NCBI GenBank assembly: GCA_037577475.1
Contig: CM075202.1
Location: 10,557,501-10,621,500 of the forward strand
From: Chaunax sp. Z400
Taxonomy: Eukaryota > Chordata > Actinopteri > Lophiiformes > Chaunacidae
Length of the DNA: 64,000 nt
Reading direction: 5' to 3'
How positions within the stretch are numbered: the stretch's first letter is position 1; every line of letters starts with the position of its first letter. Shown here piece by piece: positions 1 through 12,169 of this stretch. Both the position numbers and the translations under genes were made by a program. A model generated the notes under the pieces. That model saw nothing but the letters and a program-made list of their open reading frames with translations, did not search any database and had not been told where the DNA came from.

Positions 1-298
1 TTTGCATAGTCCTGCTGATAAGTCAACCAACAAATGGACACGGGTGATGGTGGAGTTATTAATACATGGATCTTGATGTTAAAAGTCAGGGATATTTAAG
101 GGTTGGTATCTATGAGTGGGTCCAAATAAAAATCTGGAGTCACCAGATTTAAATATGTTTTAAAATAGGTAGTCTGCCTTGTAAATGATGGTTACAGGGC
201 TGAGTTTGATTTTAGATGAGCCTAGATTGAATTAAATAGGACTGATTGGGCCTTGGTGGAGGTATGTGCTCTACTGAGTTCCATTCTAGTTTCTATTG
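1..298 (+). repeat. Interspersed repeat copy (family shared with 8.0-8.25 kb and about 33.2 kb)
   Basis: Bases 62-140 align by eye with bases 8168-8245. Both read from a 'ggatct' core through 'atatttaggg' to a 'ccaaataaaaatct'-type segment. The block tcctgctgataag at 11-23 recurs at about 33,262-33,274. The same order of blocks is familiar from a dispersed repeat in many percomorph fish, but I cannot give its database name. It probably lies in an intron of the unidentified gene ending near 2.8 kb. Confidence 0.5.
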
Positions 299-809
299 CT
301 GTTTCTAATGTGTTGAAATATCAAAACCTATATCATCAATTCATTTATTCTTCTCATGTCATATGTATGATTTCATGTCATATGAACATGTAAATATACT
401 TTCTTAAGTTTTGCTTCACTTTTAGGGGTTCAAGCCTCAGTAAAGATAATTTGGTTTAGTTTGGGTGAACCATTTATTTAATTTTTCTATCAGGGATATT
501 CAATCCATCTATTTTCTGTAACTTCTTATCCTCTGGAGGGTCACGGGGGGCCTGGACCTTATCCCACCTGAAGTAGGGCGAGAGGCGGGGATTCGATTTA
601 TTTGAAAAAGAATACTGGTAAAATTGGTAACATTTTCAAATGGGATCATGTCTGTGCGCGTATGTGAGTGTGTGGATTTGTGTGTTATTCTAAGGCATCT
701 GTATGTTATACTTGTGGATTAAGTGTGTTTGACCAGGTAAGGTCACACTGGTCACACCAGTGGGGAGACACCTGGGCTTCAGCAACACAGATCATCTCGC
801 TCTCTTAAC

Positions 810-811
<2 letters not shown>

Positions 812-863
<52 letters not shown>
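812..863. repeat. (AC)n microsatellite
   Basis: An uninterrupted run of about 26 AC units lies in the presumed intron upstream of the 1139-1216 exon. Confidence 0.95.
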
Positions 864-865
<2 letters not shown>

Positions 866-1138
866 AACCAGGAGTGTGAGTTTTTTTTTCGTTTGAATAA
901 ATTATTAACTCCTCAGTTGCAGATTCTCATGTGTGACGTCCTCAAGTGCTGAGTTGGAGTCTTGGTTCACACTGTTTGAAGAGCAGCGCAAACACATCAC
1001 ACAACACTTAATTACTGATGATAAGAACTCAATATTAAAACCTCTTTTGTTCTGATGGTCTCCACTGTTTGGAAAGCTACTCACTCACGCAAACGTTTGA
1101 ATATTTCTTGTATGCTAATATTTGAAATTCCATTCCAG

Positions 1139-1460
1139 GGTGTTGTTGCTTCAATCGCCAGCTACAAAATTGAGAAAAATCCGAAGGGACTTCTGTTAGT
1201 GACTCGTTATAATCAGGTGCGTGGTGTGCAGACAGTCCCATGTGCACAGTTCATCACCCACCAATCATTATTGGCTGGTTATCTGACTGAACAACTCGAA
1301 CGGGGTGCCCCGTGATACCAAAAGTGAGTGTGCATGTTTGTTTGTGAGCTATGGTGAGTGTATTTTTAGCAGTGAAGACACAGGGATCCCAGGACCTCTC
1401 CTTTTGATAAGAAGTGGCCAAAGTCCGTAGGTTAGCCAAGGCCTGAAGAGCAAATAGGGA

Positions 1461-1491
<31 letters not shown>

Positions 1492-2742
1492 AATGCAATG
1501 GCAGCGTCTAATATGCTGATACGTGGGGCTTAGCTGCAGTGATGTGGCAGGTAGAGGGAAAGCTGTTTGTTTGTACGTGGAGGGGCAAGATAGAGCCAAG
1601 ATTCAGGTTAAGTAAAGGTGAGGTGACATCATCAAAACAATAGGTTCTGGTGTGTTTGGAGGGTTCATGCAGGGTTCAGTCAGAGAGGGTTAAAGAGGAG
1701 GCTGGAATGGTGTAAGAAGATGCAGAGTGTGTGATGGAGGAAGAATGACAGGAGAAGTGTGAGAATTCTTTATCAGTGTCAAAAACTTTCTTCTGCTGTC
1801 AGTCAAAGGCAGGCTCCGCCTTCTGTCAAAACACTGTAAGAGAAAACAAAAACACAATGAGGAAGCCAGAGGAGAAAAGGTTCCTCAATCCAGGGATGGT
1901 CATAGCGCACATGCCCCGATAACAGCAGGAATATTTCTGTTTGGACAAAGACGGGAGGGGTGGTGGAGGAGGAGAAAAGTTTAACAAATTGGTTACTTCT
2001 GAAAAAAAGTGGACAGAAAAAGAGGGAATGTCGGAGAGAAGGAGAAGGGAGATGCCACCAGACAGGAGGAGCAGTGGAAAACAAAAGAGGCTCCACACTC
2101 TGCTCTGTCTTATCTGTCTGAGGGTCTTATCCACCACTGGCTCTGTTAGTGTAACCCCGATTCCCTCCCTCCCTATGGGCCACTCTCCCTCCACCTCATC
2201 CCTCCATCCCCTGCCCCCCTTCCTCCCTCCTCCCAACCCTCCGCTGCTTGCTACGGACCCTGTTATCAGGCCAGGGCTGACGTCAGGGGGCCCGCTGGTG
2301 CTGGGGGGCCGGAGACGGAGGCTGATAGCGCGGCAGAGGCTGCCTCCACACAGGCTGTGGGAACCACGGACCCAGCCCACCTCGACCCAGTGGCCCCGCA
2401 CGTCCACCACGAAAACACACTCAGAGGTGAGGATATACAATTAATTCATTAAAGCACTCACACGTTTTGTGATTTTATTTTGTTTTTTTGTTTGGGGGGT
2501 ACTGGAGATAGTTTCTACATTCAAAAACATGCAAATGGAGGGTCATTTTTAAAGCTGAGATCAGTGTTTTTACACTTAAATGGTTATATTTGTCTACTTT
2601 TAGGCTGACAATAATAGAAGAAATATAAAATGAATTCAGCTTAGAAACATGATTTAGACCTTATTGTTGTTGTTCTTTTGTTTTGTTTTTTGATGAAGAC
2701 GACGGCTCGTGGTCTGAGAATCTCTCAAATCTACAGCCCTGA
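1139..2742 (+). CDS. Last three exons of an unidentified gene (partial; 5' part outside the window)
   Basis: I do not recognise this gene. Three exons join in phase. Exon 1139-1216 follows ccattccag, precedes gtgcgt, and encodes a segment ending KNPKGLLLVTRYNQ. Exon 2270-2426 lies after a long pyrimidine tract and ...ttatcag, ends before gtgagg, is about two-thirds G+C and encodes a Gly/Ala/Pro/Thr-rich segment with GGPETEADSAAEAAS. The final exon 2699-2742 follows ...ttgatgaag and encodes DDGSWSENLSNLQP before TGA. Exon phases are 0, 0 and 1 and agree across both junctions. An AATAAA follows 59 bases after the stop. Further exons between 1216 and 2270 cannot be excluded. The reading frame, splice sites and poly(A) signal are seen directly. 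That they form one gene is inference, and the function is unknown. Confidence 0.55.
1461..1488. repeat. (AC)n microsatellite
   Basis: A run of about 14 AC units lies in the intron between the first two exons of the unidentified upstream gene. Confidence 0.95.
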
Positions 2743-2800
2743 CCAGCAACAGCACACCTTGCACAGAGATAAAAAGGGGAAGGAATCCATATCTAAATTC

Positions 2801-2806
2801 AATAAA
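2801..2806 (+). promoter_or_regulatory. Polyadenylation signal of the unidentified upstream gene
   Basis: A canonical AATAAA lies 59 bases beyond the TGA at 2740-2742, with T/GT-rich sequence (cttgtgtttatgttgatg) just downstream. The spacing suits a short 3' UTR and is the main support for a gene ending here. Confidence 0.6.
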
Positions 2807-3059
2807 GACCTTGTGTTTATGTTGATGTACAGTATATGTTTTCATCTTGCACATCTTGAATCTAATCCACAGCCGATGCAAACTGTTATCCAATCATCAA
2901 AGTTGCTGAACATCTCTTCTCATGCACTTCTATGAATGAATGATTCATTTATTATACATTTATTTTTTTGTCTCAATATATCTGCAGTGATTGACTTTTA
3001 TTTTGTAAAAACAAAGTGCAAGTGCAGGGAATCACTTTATGGATCATAGATTACATTTT

Positions 3060-3427
3060 CATCCTCAGTCTTAGGAGATCAGGCATCTTCTTAGTCTGAT
3101 AAAAATGTAGAAGACAGATGCTGACGACCATCACTCTGATGGACAACCAATCAGTCCTATAGTACCAATAACCCTGTAGAATACATACCATCCACATACC
3201 ATCCTGAACTGTCACTTTAAATTAAATCCTGCACACTGTATATAATACACATATAAACACATAGTACAATGCTGTATATTCTGTACATTCTGTACATTTT
3301 TTTTTACCAGATTTCTATTCCTGTGCAAATACCATGAGTGCAATGCAAAAACCGGAGTCAAATTCCTTGTGTGTGTACACATACTTGGCCAATAAAGCTC
3401 ATTCTGATTCTGATTCTGATTCTGATC
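3060..3427 (+). mobile_element. 3' end of a LINE-like retroposon with ATTCTG tail
   Basis: The stretch ends in acttggccaataaagctc followed by four ATTCTG/GATTCTG units at about 3400-3427. In fish this arrangement is the typical 3' terminus of L2/Maui-type non-LTR elements, which end in short tandem repeats instead of poly(A). Only the noncoding tail is visible and there is no reverse-transcriptase frame. The 5' boundary is approximate. Confidence 0.5.
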
Positions 3428-3638
3428 AGTTACCTGGAGAATGACACGCCATTTAGTTTGGAGATAAAGCTGAGGTTACATGACACTCAGCCCATGTATT
3501 TCCATAAAACACTGTGTGGTTGATTATTATGTCAAGGGGGATTTTAGTCCATGAGACATGAATTACCAGAGGAAAAATCAGGGAATCAATTGCCTGAGAC
3601 TAGGTTAAGAAGGCACTTAGCCCTGAGTAGTGGTGTAG

Positions 3639-3848
<210 letters not shown>

Positions 3849-4227
3849 GGGTCAACAGGTGCAAGTTTGATCTGAGGGGAGTGAGAGGAGCGTGGAGGGC
3901 TGAAGTGGGCCAGTTTCAAATCATTAGTTGCAGGTGCAGCAACTCCCAAAATGTGCAAATACACATACTTAAATACAGATCATGTCATCTAAACCTTGTT
4001 AATTATCATCCCTCAGCATCAAGACACCCACTGAAACTCTCTGGTTTTACTCATTTACAGTAATGGGAGTAAATTGAACCATCAATCTGCCAGTTTAACA
4101 CACATATATTTCCACATCTTCCTCCGTGTGTCTCAGATGTTTTCGGAGATGGATCTGTCGGATGGGGAGTGGAGACACACTTATCAGTTGTGTTGTCCTC
4201 GATAAGGCGGAGAAGATTTGTAACGGT

Positions 4228-4230
<3 letters not shown>

Positions 4231-4279
<49 letters not shown>
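4231..4279. repeat. (TG)n microsatellite
   Basis: About 24 uninterrupted TG units in intergenic DNA. Confidence 0.95.
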
Positions 4280-4280
<1 letters not shown>

Positions 4281-6157
4281 TTTTGCTCTCTCTTACTCTG
4301 ACCTCTTCTCAGCCAAGTAAGTAGGAGGAAGAAAAGAGCGGCCTTGACAAAGCGAGAGGAGGGGTGAGATGTAAAATAGGAATCGGCGAAAGAAGAAGAC
4401 CGTTGTTTTCTGGGTTGCATATTTCTTTACCTCCACCTCTTGCTGTCATTTTCTCTCACTCTCTTTGTCAGGCACACACTCCCTAAATTTCACCGGTGGC
4501 AGTGATGTCCTTGGAGGTAAATAACGATAAAATAGAGGAATTGGGAGTAGAGGTGAGTGTAAGGAAGAGGGAGAAATCAAAAGTGAACTTAAGATGCACT
4601 CTAAAATTGCTTAAATGCATGAGAAATGCAATTTGGCAGAACGTTACAGCTTTAACTCTGAATTCTCTGCAGGTTCAATATAAAGTTATTGGTGATATGG
4701 AGACATTATCAACAAGTGCCCTGGAAAAACATATGTACAGTTTCTCCTTTAACTGTTTTGAGTGTATCAGGAAGCACACACATTTGTTGGATGTTAAAGT
4801 CAATGCAAAAGCAACTTATGGTGGATATCCTCTAATTGTTTATATAGGACATGTCACAAATGGGGAAAAAAATCGCCAATTTCTTATGAAAAAACAATAA
4901 AGAATGCACTTGTAAGCAAGTATAGAGGCATCTAAGAACCTGTTGCAACCAAAAATATCACTAAACTGGACTGTTGAGTCCGTATCTGCACCGAATCTGT
5001 TCTTAATAGATATACTGTCACTGTACAGTCAAATCTCTAACTACACTTGCATCATATATTTCAGTGCATGAATCAAGTAGCTTTTGTAGCTAAGCTTGTA
5101 GATGAAATTGTATAGACACACATGCATGTGGTAAACTCCACCTGGGTGTACAACATTGCTCAATGTCTGGAGAAACCATGCCAATGTCATCTTATTGCTT
5201 GTGCACATGTTAACAAGTGGAGACAGCACAAGTTAGTGGCAGCAACCTCGGTCAATCAGGAGCTAATTAGTTAATTCTCAGGTTCTAGAAAGCAACACTG
5301 GAACCAACCACATGCTCTGTAATGAACTCTTAATATAGTAAAGCTTGAAAAGTGGCACATTCAAGCATATTAGCGCTCAGCCATGACTTCATACTTTACC
5401 CCAAATTTGGATTTTCTATCCAAAAGATTAAGTAAAAATAAACAGTACCAGTGAGCGTCTGTGGGGGATGTTCTAGAAGGTGTTTTAAAAGACGGATTAA
5501 TTAACGCTGATAGTAAATAAATCATTTGATCACCTTCCAAACAACAGTGTATCATCTCCACACTTTTCATAGCCACACTGCCTGCCTTGCTGAGCCCCTC
5601 TTGGCCCCCTCAGTGAAATGATAAGCATGGGCCTCATTAGTCTTTTTAATTGGTCCAGAACAGTTTTAGTGAGCCGGTCTGCAGCCTGGCCACATGCCAA
5701 GCTGAAGTAAACCAACCCAATGGAAACAGCGTACGGCCGACCAGCATTTCACAGGGAGCAACATCGAGCTAGACAAAAACAGATTTGGATTTAGACTAAA
5801 CTGAAAGGGGGAATTCATATAATACAGCATTCTTTATCTTTAATTAACACAGTTGATGCTGAAAGGATTCAAAAATTAGGGTTTATCAAATGTTTCTCAT
5901 AGACATGGTTAGATTTTAAGAGGGATCCATTTCTTAACACATCTACTCCCTTTACTTGACATCTTGTTGGCCTCCTCTTACACCCATAAAAGTTTGACCT
6001 GTCTTCATAGCGCTGAATCAAACGTTTTTGTTTCCACAAGATGAGTGCATAAAAGAACAATATTAAAGTCTCACATGTAGCCATCTGCAGCATTAATTAC
6101 TTGTCTATTCATGTACTGTAAGTAAAGGCTCTTTGTTAAAGGTAAACACTACAAACA

Positions 6158-6265
6158 AATATATATATATATACATACACATATATATACTGTATATATA
6201 TATATAGTTTTATATGACATTAATTATATATAAATATACATACATATATTTATATGTGTGTGTGT
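6158..6265. repeat. A+T-rich simple repeat (TA and TACA units)
   Basis: Runs of atatatat, acatatat and tatata, with a short tgtgtgtgt block near 6257, form an imperfect low-complexity tract in intergenic DNA. Confidence 0.85.
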
Positions 6266-7600
6266 GTATAAGGAGGAATTTATCTACTTTTTATGACTTT
6301 TTTTAATGCTTTTCTAGTAGATCTACTGTGCATGTGTGACAGTGTGTGCAGAAGCATGCATGTGTGAATCGGCTGGTTTGTGTGTATGCGAACGCACCAT
6401 GGCGTCTATAGCTTGTGGGGAATCCATCAAAGCTTATCATTATAAGTAAACATGACAGAGTGGACAAAATGTCTTGTGCGCCGCCAGACCTGCTATCTAA
6501 CCACAAGCCATATCTGTGATGATGGACTGATGTGGCGCTGGCTTGGACTAACCAGAGTCTGAGTATGAGAGTGGGAGTGTATGTGTGCGCACGCACAGAC
6601 ACATATACACAAGAACGCACACATCAAAAGGCGTACACATGTAGATTCTCAGACACAGTAAGCACACACTCAAGTTACCTTTAACGTGGCCCTTATATCT
6701 TCCGAAACTCAAAGGAATACTTAACAATACATGCAAAGTTGATTTATCGCACCATCATAAATAAGCAGGGACACTCGTAAGTCAAATTTATAGCTGTTAT
6801 TTATTAGCCAGCGTTTGCTGGGGTTTATAGTTTTACTTATGTGTTAAGCAGAGCCTGTGCTCTTCCTTTAGGGAGAACGATGGTTACTGTACAAGAAAAG
6901 TCTGCATTTATGGCAGATGAGATCAGAAGAGAGTTAAGGAGTTGGCGAAGGAGATTTATATGTAACGTTAGCCAATAGTTCACAATCTGTACTCATTACC
7001 GTGGTTTCCCTATGTGTTAGAATGTAAACCTCTGTGAGCACCGACGAGTTAATGTCAAGTAAGGTTACTAAAAGTCAAAGAATGACTCAAGAAATCGAGT
7101 CTATACCATTCGATTTTTAGCTTTTTTGCCTTTGCCTAGGGTGAGATTTGAAGCGCTGAGGTCAGCCTGTGTGTCCCTCTACTTGTTACAACACCACTGA
7201 TAAGCAGGGTAAACAGCTATGCACTGTTTGCTCCCCTACCATGGCCATTTGATCAAAAACACTGATGTGAGGGTGTCTGCGTGTCTGAGAGGGTGATATA
7301 GTGCTTATGTCCATCTCTCCTTAAGGTTTCCTACACCATCTGCTCCTTCCTTGAGGCGTGGCTCCTGCACTGCCCGGGCATTTAGCTTTAAGAACGAAAA
7401 CCCAGCAATAGATAACCTTTCCCCTGCTGTTCAGTTCCTGGGTCAAAGGTCATGGCTGCAGTGCTTCAGCTGACTTGGCAGACTGACAGTGGGTGTAGTG
7501 GCACTAGATGGTATACAGTATAGAGTGTGTTTCAAGACACATCTCCATCACTTTCATTCCCCTCTCTGTCTTTGTTACTGGCTGGTGCAACAAGTGGCCG

Positions 7601-7601
<1 letters not shown>

Positions 7602-7637
<36 letters not shown>
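7602..7637. repeat. (TG)n microsatellite
   Basis: A TG run with one gc interruption in intergenic DNA, followed by imperfect gtgc/gcgt sequence. Confidence 0.93.
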
Positions 7638-7638
<1 letters not shown>

Positions 7639-7939
7639 ATGTGCATTGTGCGCGTCTGTGTTGGTGTGTGGGCGGGTCATTAACCTCATGGTAACCTAGA
7701 AGGTGGTCTTTCAGTCAGTCTGGGCCCTCCTAGACCACCTAGGGAGTGGTAAACGTGTCTCCATCACATCTGAAATATTGAAGCCTGTCATATAAAAGTC
7801 TTTAAAAACAATGTAAAACAATATTCCTGCTTCTGCCCAAGAGTTGAAGGAGATTACCCTCCTCGTTCCGATATGGTAAATGTAAAGCTACGATCAGCAG
7901 CTGGTTAGCTTAGCCTAGCACAAAGACTTTTTTACCTCT

Positions 7940-8250
7940 AGCAAGGAGATAATTTTCACCTGTGTCTGTTTGTTTGTTGGTTTATGCAAAAAAAACTACA
8001 AATGGATTTCCATGAAACTTAGTAGGAGGATGGGTCTCGGGCCATAACAGACCCCATTAAATTGTGGTGCAGATTCAGATAAAGGGATGAGCCCATTATT
8101 ATCATTATTGTCACTTTTTTTAATGTGAGGATGGCATTTTTTGAGATTTTCTTGAATTTCTCAGGATTATTACACGGATCTGAATGACAAACAGGTATAT
8201 TTAGGGGTTTGTAATGTATAAGTGCAGATCCTAATAAAAAATCTATAGAT
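7940..8250 (+). repeat. Interspersed repeat copy related to 1-298
   Basis: The 3' half aligns with 62-140 (shared ggatct..., atatttaggg and aataaaaaatct blocks in the same order). The 5' half contains tgtttgtttgttggttta and ccatgaaact, which resemble 32,846-32,900. Upstream, at about 7897-7925, is a fragment (ttagcttagcctagcacaaagac) of the element annotated at 29.64 and 46.46 kb, so two repeat families abut here. Confidence 0.5.
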
Positions 8251-9049
8251 ACATATAGATATATTATATCTATATCTGCAACCTGCTGGTAGTGGCTTAA
8301 TATTTACCGTATTAAACACTTGAATATAGTATTGTTCCTCTCATTTTGACAAGAAAGTGAATAATTGCATAATATTTCCAGAAATGTCAAACTATTTCTT
8401 TGAAAGACAAGAAATTACTCAATGGTAAAAACTTTAGCAAACCTAATGTATACATCAGCTGCTTGAATCTGCAAGCAGTTATTTCCTCATTCAACTTCGT
8501 TAGCATTACATTTTGTGACTTGATGAATATTGTGTTGTTTTTGTGAAATGCATCAACAATGTCTCCGCATCCTGAACAGGTCATCTTAGTAAGATAATGT
8601 CAGCGTCAGCAGATTTCACTTATCTGCACAGTTAGTTAGGGATACTCAGAGCAACTTTTCTACCTTCACACAATTGATAGTTTAAGTTGTGCAACACACT
8701 TTTAATTTATCAATTATTACATTTATTAAACAGGAATAGGTGGAACAAGTCAAACATAAAGATGAAAGTAAACTGGAAAAAAATTTAAGCTCATTTGAAG
8801 TTTAAAGCTTATTTATTACAGGCCCTTCTCCATTACTGTGTATTTTACTTTAAAGACCACCAAGGTATACAAATTTCATTACAGAATTTCCTGATGTTGA
8901 GCTTGACAATAACTGGACAGAAAAAAATTGCTGCACATTTTATTCAGAAGTTAGAGAGTATTTGATCCAATATTTCACCTGATCCATGGCTTCTACTCAT
9001 TGTCGACAGAAACCCTGCCTTCCTCACCCAGTTTCAAACGATTAAAATC

Positions 9050-9242
9050 TCAGGACTCAGTAAATTAATTTATCAAATTAAATCCTCCACTTGCTTCCTC
9101 TATTATTTTGTATTGATTTTAAAATTCTATTCAACACAAGGCCTCGCCCCAATTTTATCTGCTGCCCTCCATCTCTGTGTTTTTATCTGCTGTCTTTTCA
9201 TTTTCTGTGAAGCGCTTGTGTGATATATATAAAGTTTATTAT
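9050..9242 (+). mobile_element. Remnant 3' end of a LINE-like element
   Basis: The segment ends gtgaagcgcttgtgtgatat followed by atataaagtttattattat. This resembles the 3' tails of several teleost non-LTR retroposons. No coding frame survives. The assignment rests on remembered family endings, so the boundary and class are tentative. Confidence 0.35.
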
Positions 9243-11394
9243 TATATACACAGTCAATTATTTGTACAAATGAATTGGTAGACAATAGAAGCATCACTTT
9301 TAGTTTAAGTGACTTTTGAAGTGAAAACATATACTTTTATTTCAAGCAAAGTCTTACAAATCTGATAAGCTGGTGATGGCTGTTAAGTTTTGTAAGTGGG
9401 ACTCTCAATCCTGTTTTATTTACCAGTAGCTGTCATTAGCTTCATTAATAACAACTTGGCTGAAGTATTTCTTGGTTTTATTGCATAACAGTCTATCAGC
9501 ATTCTTACAACTTCCTATAAACATACAGATAAAACACCATCTGATGCCAGATTTTATCAAATATAGCTGCATTTCTTTACAGATTTTTGTTCATTATAAT
9601 GACTTACGTCTCCCATTATTTCCTATCAATTCTCATTTGTGTGACATATCCTTTTTTCAGTGTTTAGGTTTTGCAGCTTCTTGCTGCCACAGCGTACTTG
9701 AAGTTATCAGTGTTTGTAGTCTAAGCTAGAAGTATGTGACGTCTGAGGAAAATGATTTTAATCCTCTCCAAGGCCTGTGCTGGGTCCGACCTTTGTGTCT
9801 ACAACAGTTTTAAACGATATAACAAAGATTTTATCTTAATTTACTCTAACTTAGCAAAACAAGCCACCGAATAGAATGAGAGGGGATTTTAGTTGCTTTC
9901 ATTGTCATTGTTTAAATTCCCCATTCCAATACAGTTGAAATGTGATAATAAAAAAACAGTCTCTGGTTTATTTTTACATATGTACTGAAAATGGTATTAT
10001 TACAAGAACACTTATGTATTCTTAGTATAGTACAAAGAGAAATATGACAAAAATGACAGTACCAACACAAAAAACGCTGTCATGCTACCAAGCTGCTGTG
10101 GGCCCTCATTGTACAGTACCATAAAAATGTTATTATCAGAGGCTGAAATGAAACTAACTGTATACTGTATAGATCCTATAAGACAGGAGACCAGGGGCAC
10201 TACAAATATGATGGACTAAGACTATTATTATAGGCATCTGAGAGCCACATCTTGAAAACATTACTCAGTAAACAGTCAGACATTTACATTTACAGCTCAT
10301 CCTCTGCTCTTTTTATTATGCTTAAAATCCTGTGAAGAGATCTCACTCTGTCTGCCGTAACGGGATTTCCTGTCCTGTTTAGTTTGTTTTCAAAGCTGTG
10401 CTTAGAGAAATGAAAAGCAGAAAAATGCTATTTAACTTCCAATTCAAATCTTGAAGAAAAATATGAGAAAAACAAGAGCCTTTAAAAGAACATGGATGGT
10501 GACATTTTGGTGGCTGTCCCGTGGTCACATGAACATTTCTGATTGTCTTGAAGGGGGACGATGAAACCCAGAGGCCTATGGTCCCTGCCAACACAAACCC
10601 TGCTCCCAACCAAATAGCCCCCCACAATCCTTTGCTCCAAGCAGGGTAGGGAGAGGAGGGGGTGGAGAGTGGTTGATGAGAGTCTGAACAGGATGAAGGA
10701 GGGACACACCGGCGCCATGGCGATCCCTAAGACAACTTATCTCCTCTCTCACAATGATAGCGCCTGTCAAAATAACTGCTAAGATACGTAACCAGCCAGG
10801 AACTGGTTAACTCCTGCCTCATCCAATCAGAGGGCCAGCAGCATCTGTCTCTGTCTTTCCCCATGTTAGAGGGCTCTCTTGGACCCAAGTTCCACAAACA
10901 CACACTATCTGTGTCTCTTGCTCTCTATCTCAAACAGGTCTGATTCAACTAAGCTTTGATGGAAGGAGTGATAGAGAACTAATTACATTCTAGGTGATGT
11001 CAAAAATATGTAGAGAATATTGGACGTCCAGTGCAATCTGAAGAAATATACAAATAAACACATTTCTCCCTTGCCCCCATCTTCTCAGTGTAAAATGCTG
11101 TAATGAAAAGGACAACTTTACTCCTCCAACACACTGTTTTGAATGTGGTTTCTTCTTTTATTTATCAGATAAAGACAGATGTAATAATAAAAAAGTAATT
11201 TAAGTTACAGGACATTGTTTTAAGGTGCATTATCTTTCATGAATTAACTGTTTTATAGTGTAGACCTACCTAATACAACAGGCCTTCTTCCTCACCATGC
11301 AGACCAACGTTTCTTGTACCATTTCTGGTGTACTGTCGCCACCTGTCGGTAAACTGTACCTGGTTAACAGCTCAGGAGTTGATAAGGAGGTGTC

Positions 11395-11530
11395 AAAGTC
11401 AAATACAGTGTATTTCATACTTTTGTTTAATCAGTCATTTGTAAAACACTTTGAATTGCATGCTTTGTTTAAAAGTTGCTACATAAATACAGTTTCTTTG
11501 ATTGATTGCTTGATTGATTGATTGATTGAT
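11395..11530 (+). mobile_element. Retroposon tail ending in (TTGA)n
   Basis: Sequence of the form 'aaaacactttgaattgcatg ... acataaatacagtttctttg' runs into a gattgattga tract at 11,499-11,530. Fish non-LTR elements commonly end '...tataaataaagtttgattgattga'. Only the tail is recognisable. Confidence 0.45.
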
Positions 11531-11960
11531 TTACTCATTAAACAATTAGCAGAGGCAATACAAAAGCCTATGAAAGTAGAATTTTTGGAATACAAACAGA
11601 ATACAAACATTTAGAATAGACTAGAATACAAAGAATACAAACATTTAAGACAATGTCTTGTTGTGAATGTGGGTTAAATAATCGGTACCTGCATTACGCT
11701 AATGATGCATCTGTAATGCTTTTGTGCAGGTTTCACTTTTTCAAACGCGGCACATTTGGGACCTTGTTTAGTTAAACACTTAAAGTTAAAACGATGGTAA
11801 AACAATTACGGGGAAAACGACAGCACAGATACTACTGCTATGACTGAAGGCATTTAATTTGTTAATAAAGCTGTAAATCACAGGTGTGTGAGTCGTGGGC
11901 TATCAATTTTTAAACAATTGTTATTCTGTCAGGCACGTGCGACTAAACTCTCATGGGATG

Positions 11961-11966
11961 AAAAAA
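11961..11966 (-). terminator. RNA polymerase III terminator of tRNA-Glu
   Basis: Six A on the plus strand give TTTTTT on the transcribed strand, starting 6 bases beyond the 3' end of the tRNA. This is the usual pol III stop and supports an active gene. Confidence 0.8.
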
Positions 11967-11972
11967 CACATG

Positions 11973-12044
11973 TTCCCTGACCGGGAATCGAACCCGGGCC
12001 GCGGCGGTGAGAGCGCCGAATCCTAACCACTAGACCACCAGGGA
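11973..12044 (-). tRNA. tRNA-Glu (anticodon CTC)
   Basis: Read on the minus strand this is a full 72-nt tRNA. It starts TCCCTGGTGGTCTAGTGG (acceptor arm plus A box), has anticodon CTC within CGGCGCTCTCACCG, a GGTTCGATTCC B box, and ends TCAGGGAA. The acceptor, anticodon and T stems pair, there is no intron, and the sequence matches the vertebrate tRNA-Glu form as I remember it. CCA is not encoded, as expected in a eukaryote. It lies divergently upstream of ncoa7. The T-run terminator and intact boxes argue against a tRNA-derived SINE. Confidence 0.97.
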
Positions 12045-12169
12045 AGTGATGTAAAGTCTCTTGTAGCTACTTTTTAATCTTTAAATAGTTAAATATCGTT
12101 TATTGTTTGAACATTTATACATTAGACATTCAACACAGCTAACATTAGCCAAATAAATCGCGCTATCGT

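Noticed and set aside
1826..2440. 204-codon minus-strand open frame
   Set aside because: It overlaps the better-supported plus-strand exon 2270-2426 and the pyrimidine tract before it. Its translation is Ser/Leu/Gly-rich, low in complexity and without a domain.
4496..4900. 134-codon plus-strand frame ending just before an AATAAA
   Set aside because: It is the longest non-repeat frame in the intergenic region, but it has no recognisable motif and A+T-driven codon use. A single-exon gene here cannot be supported without expression data.
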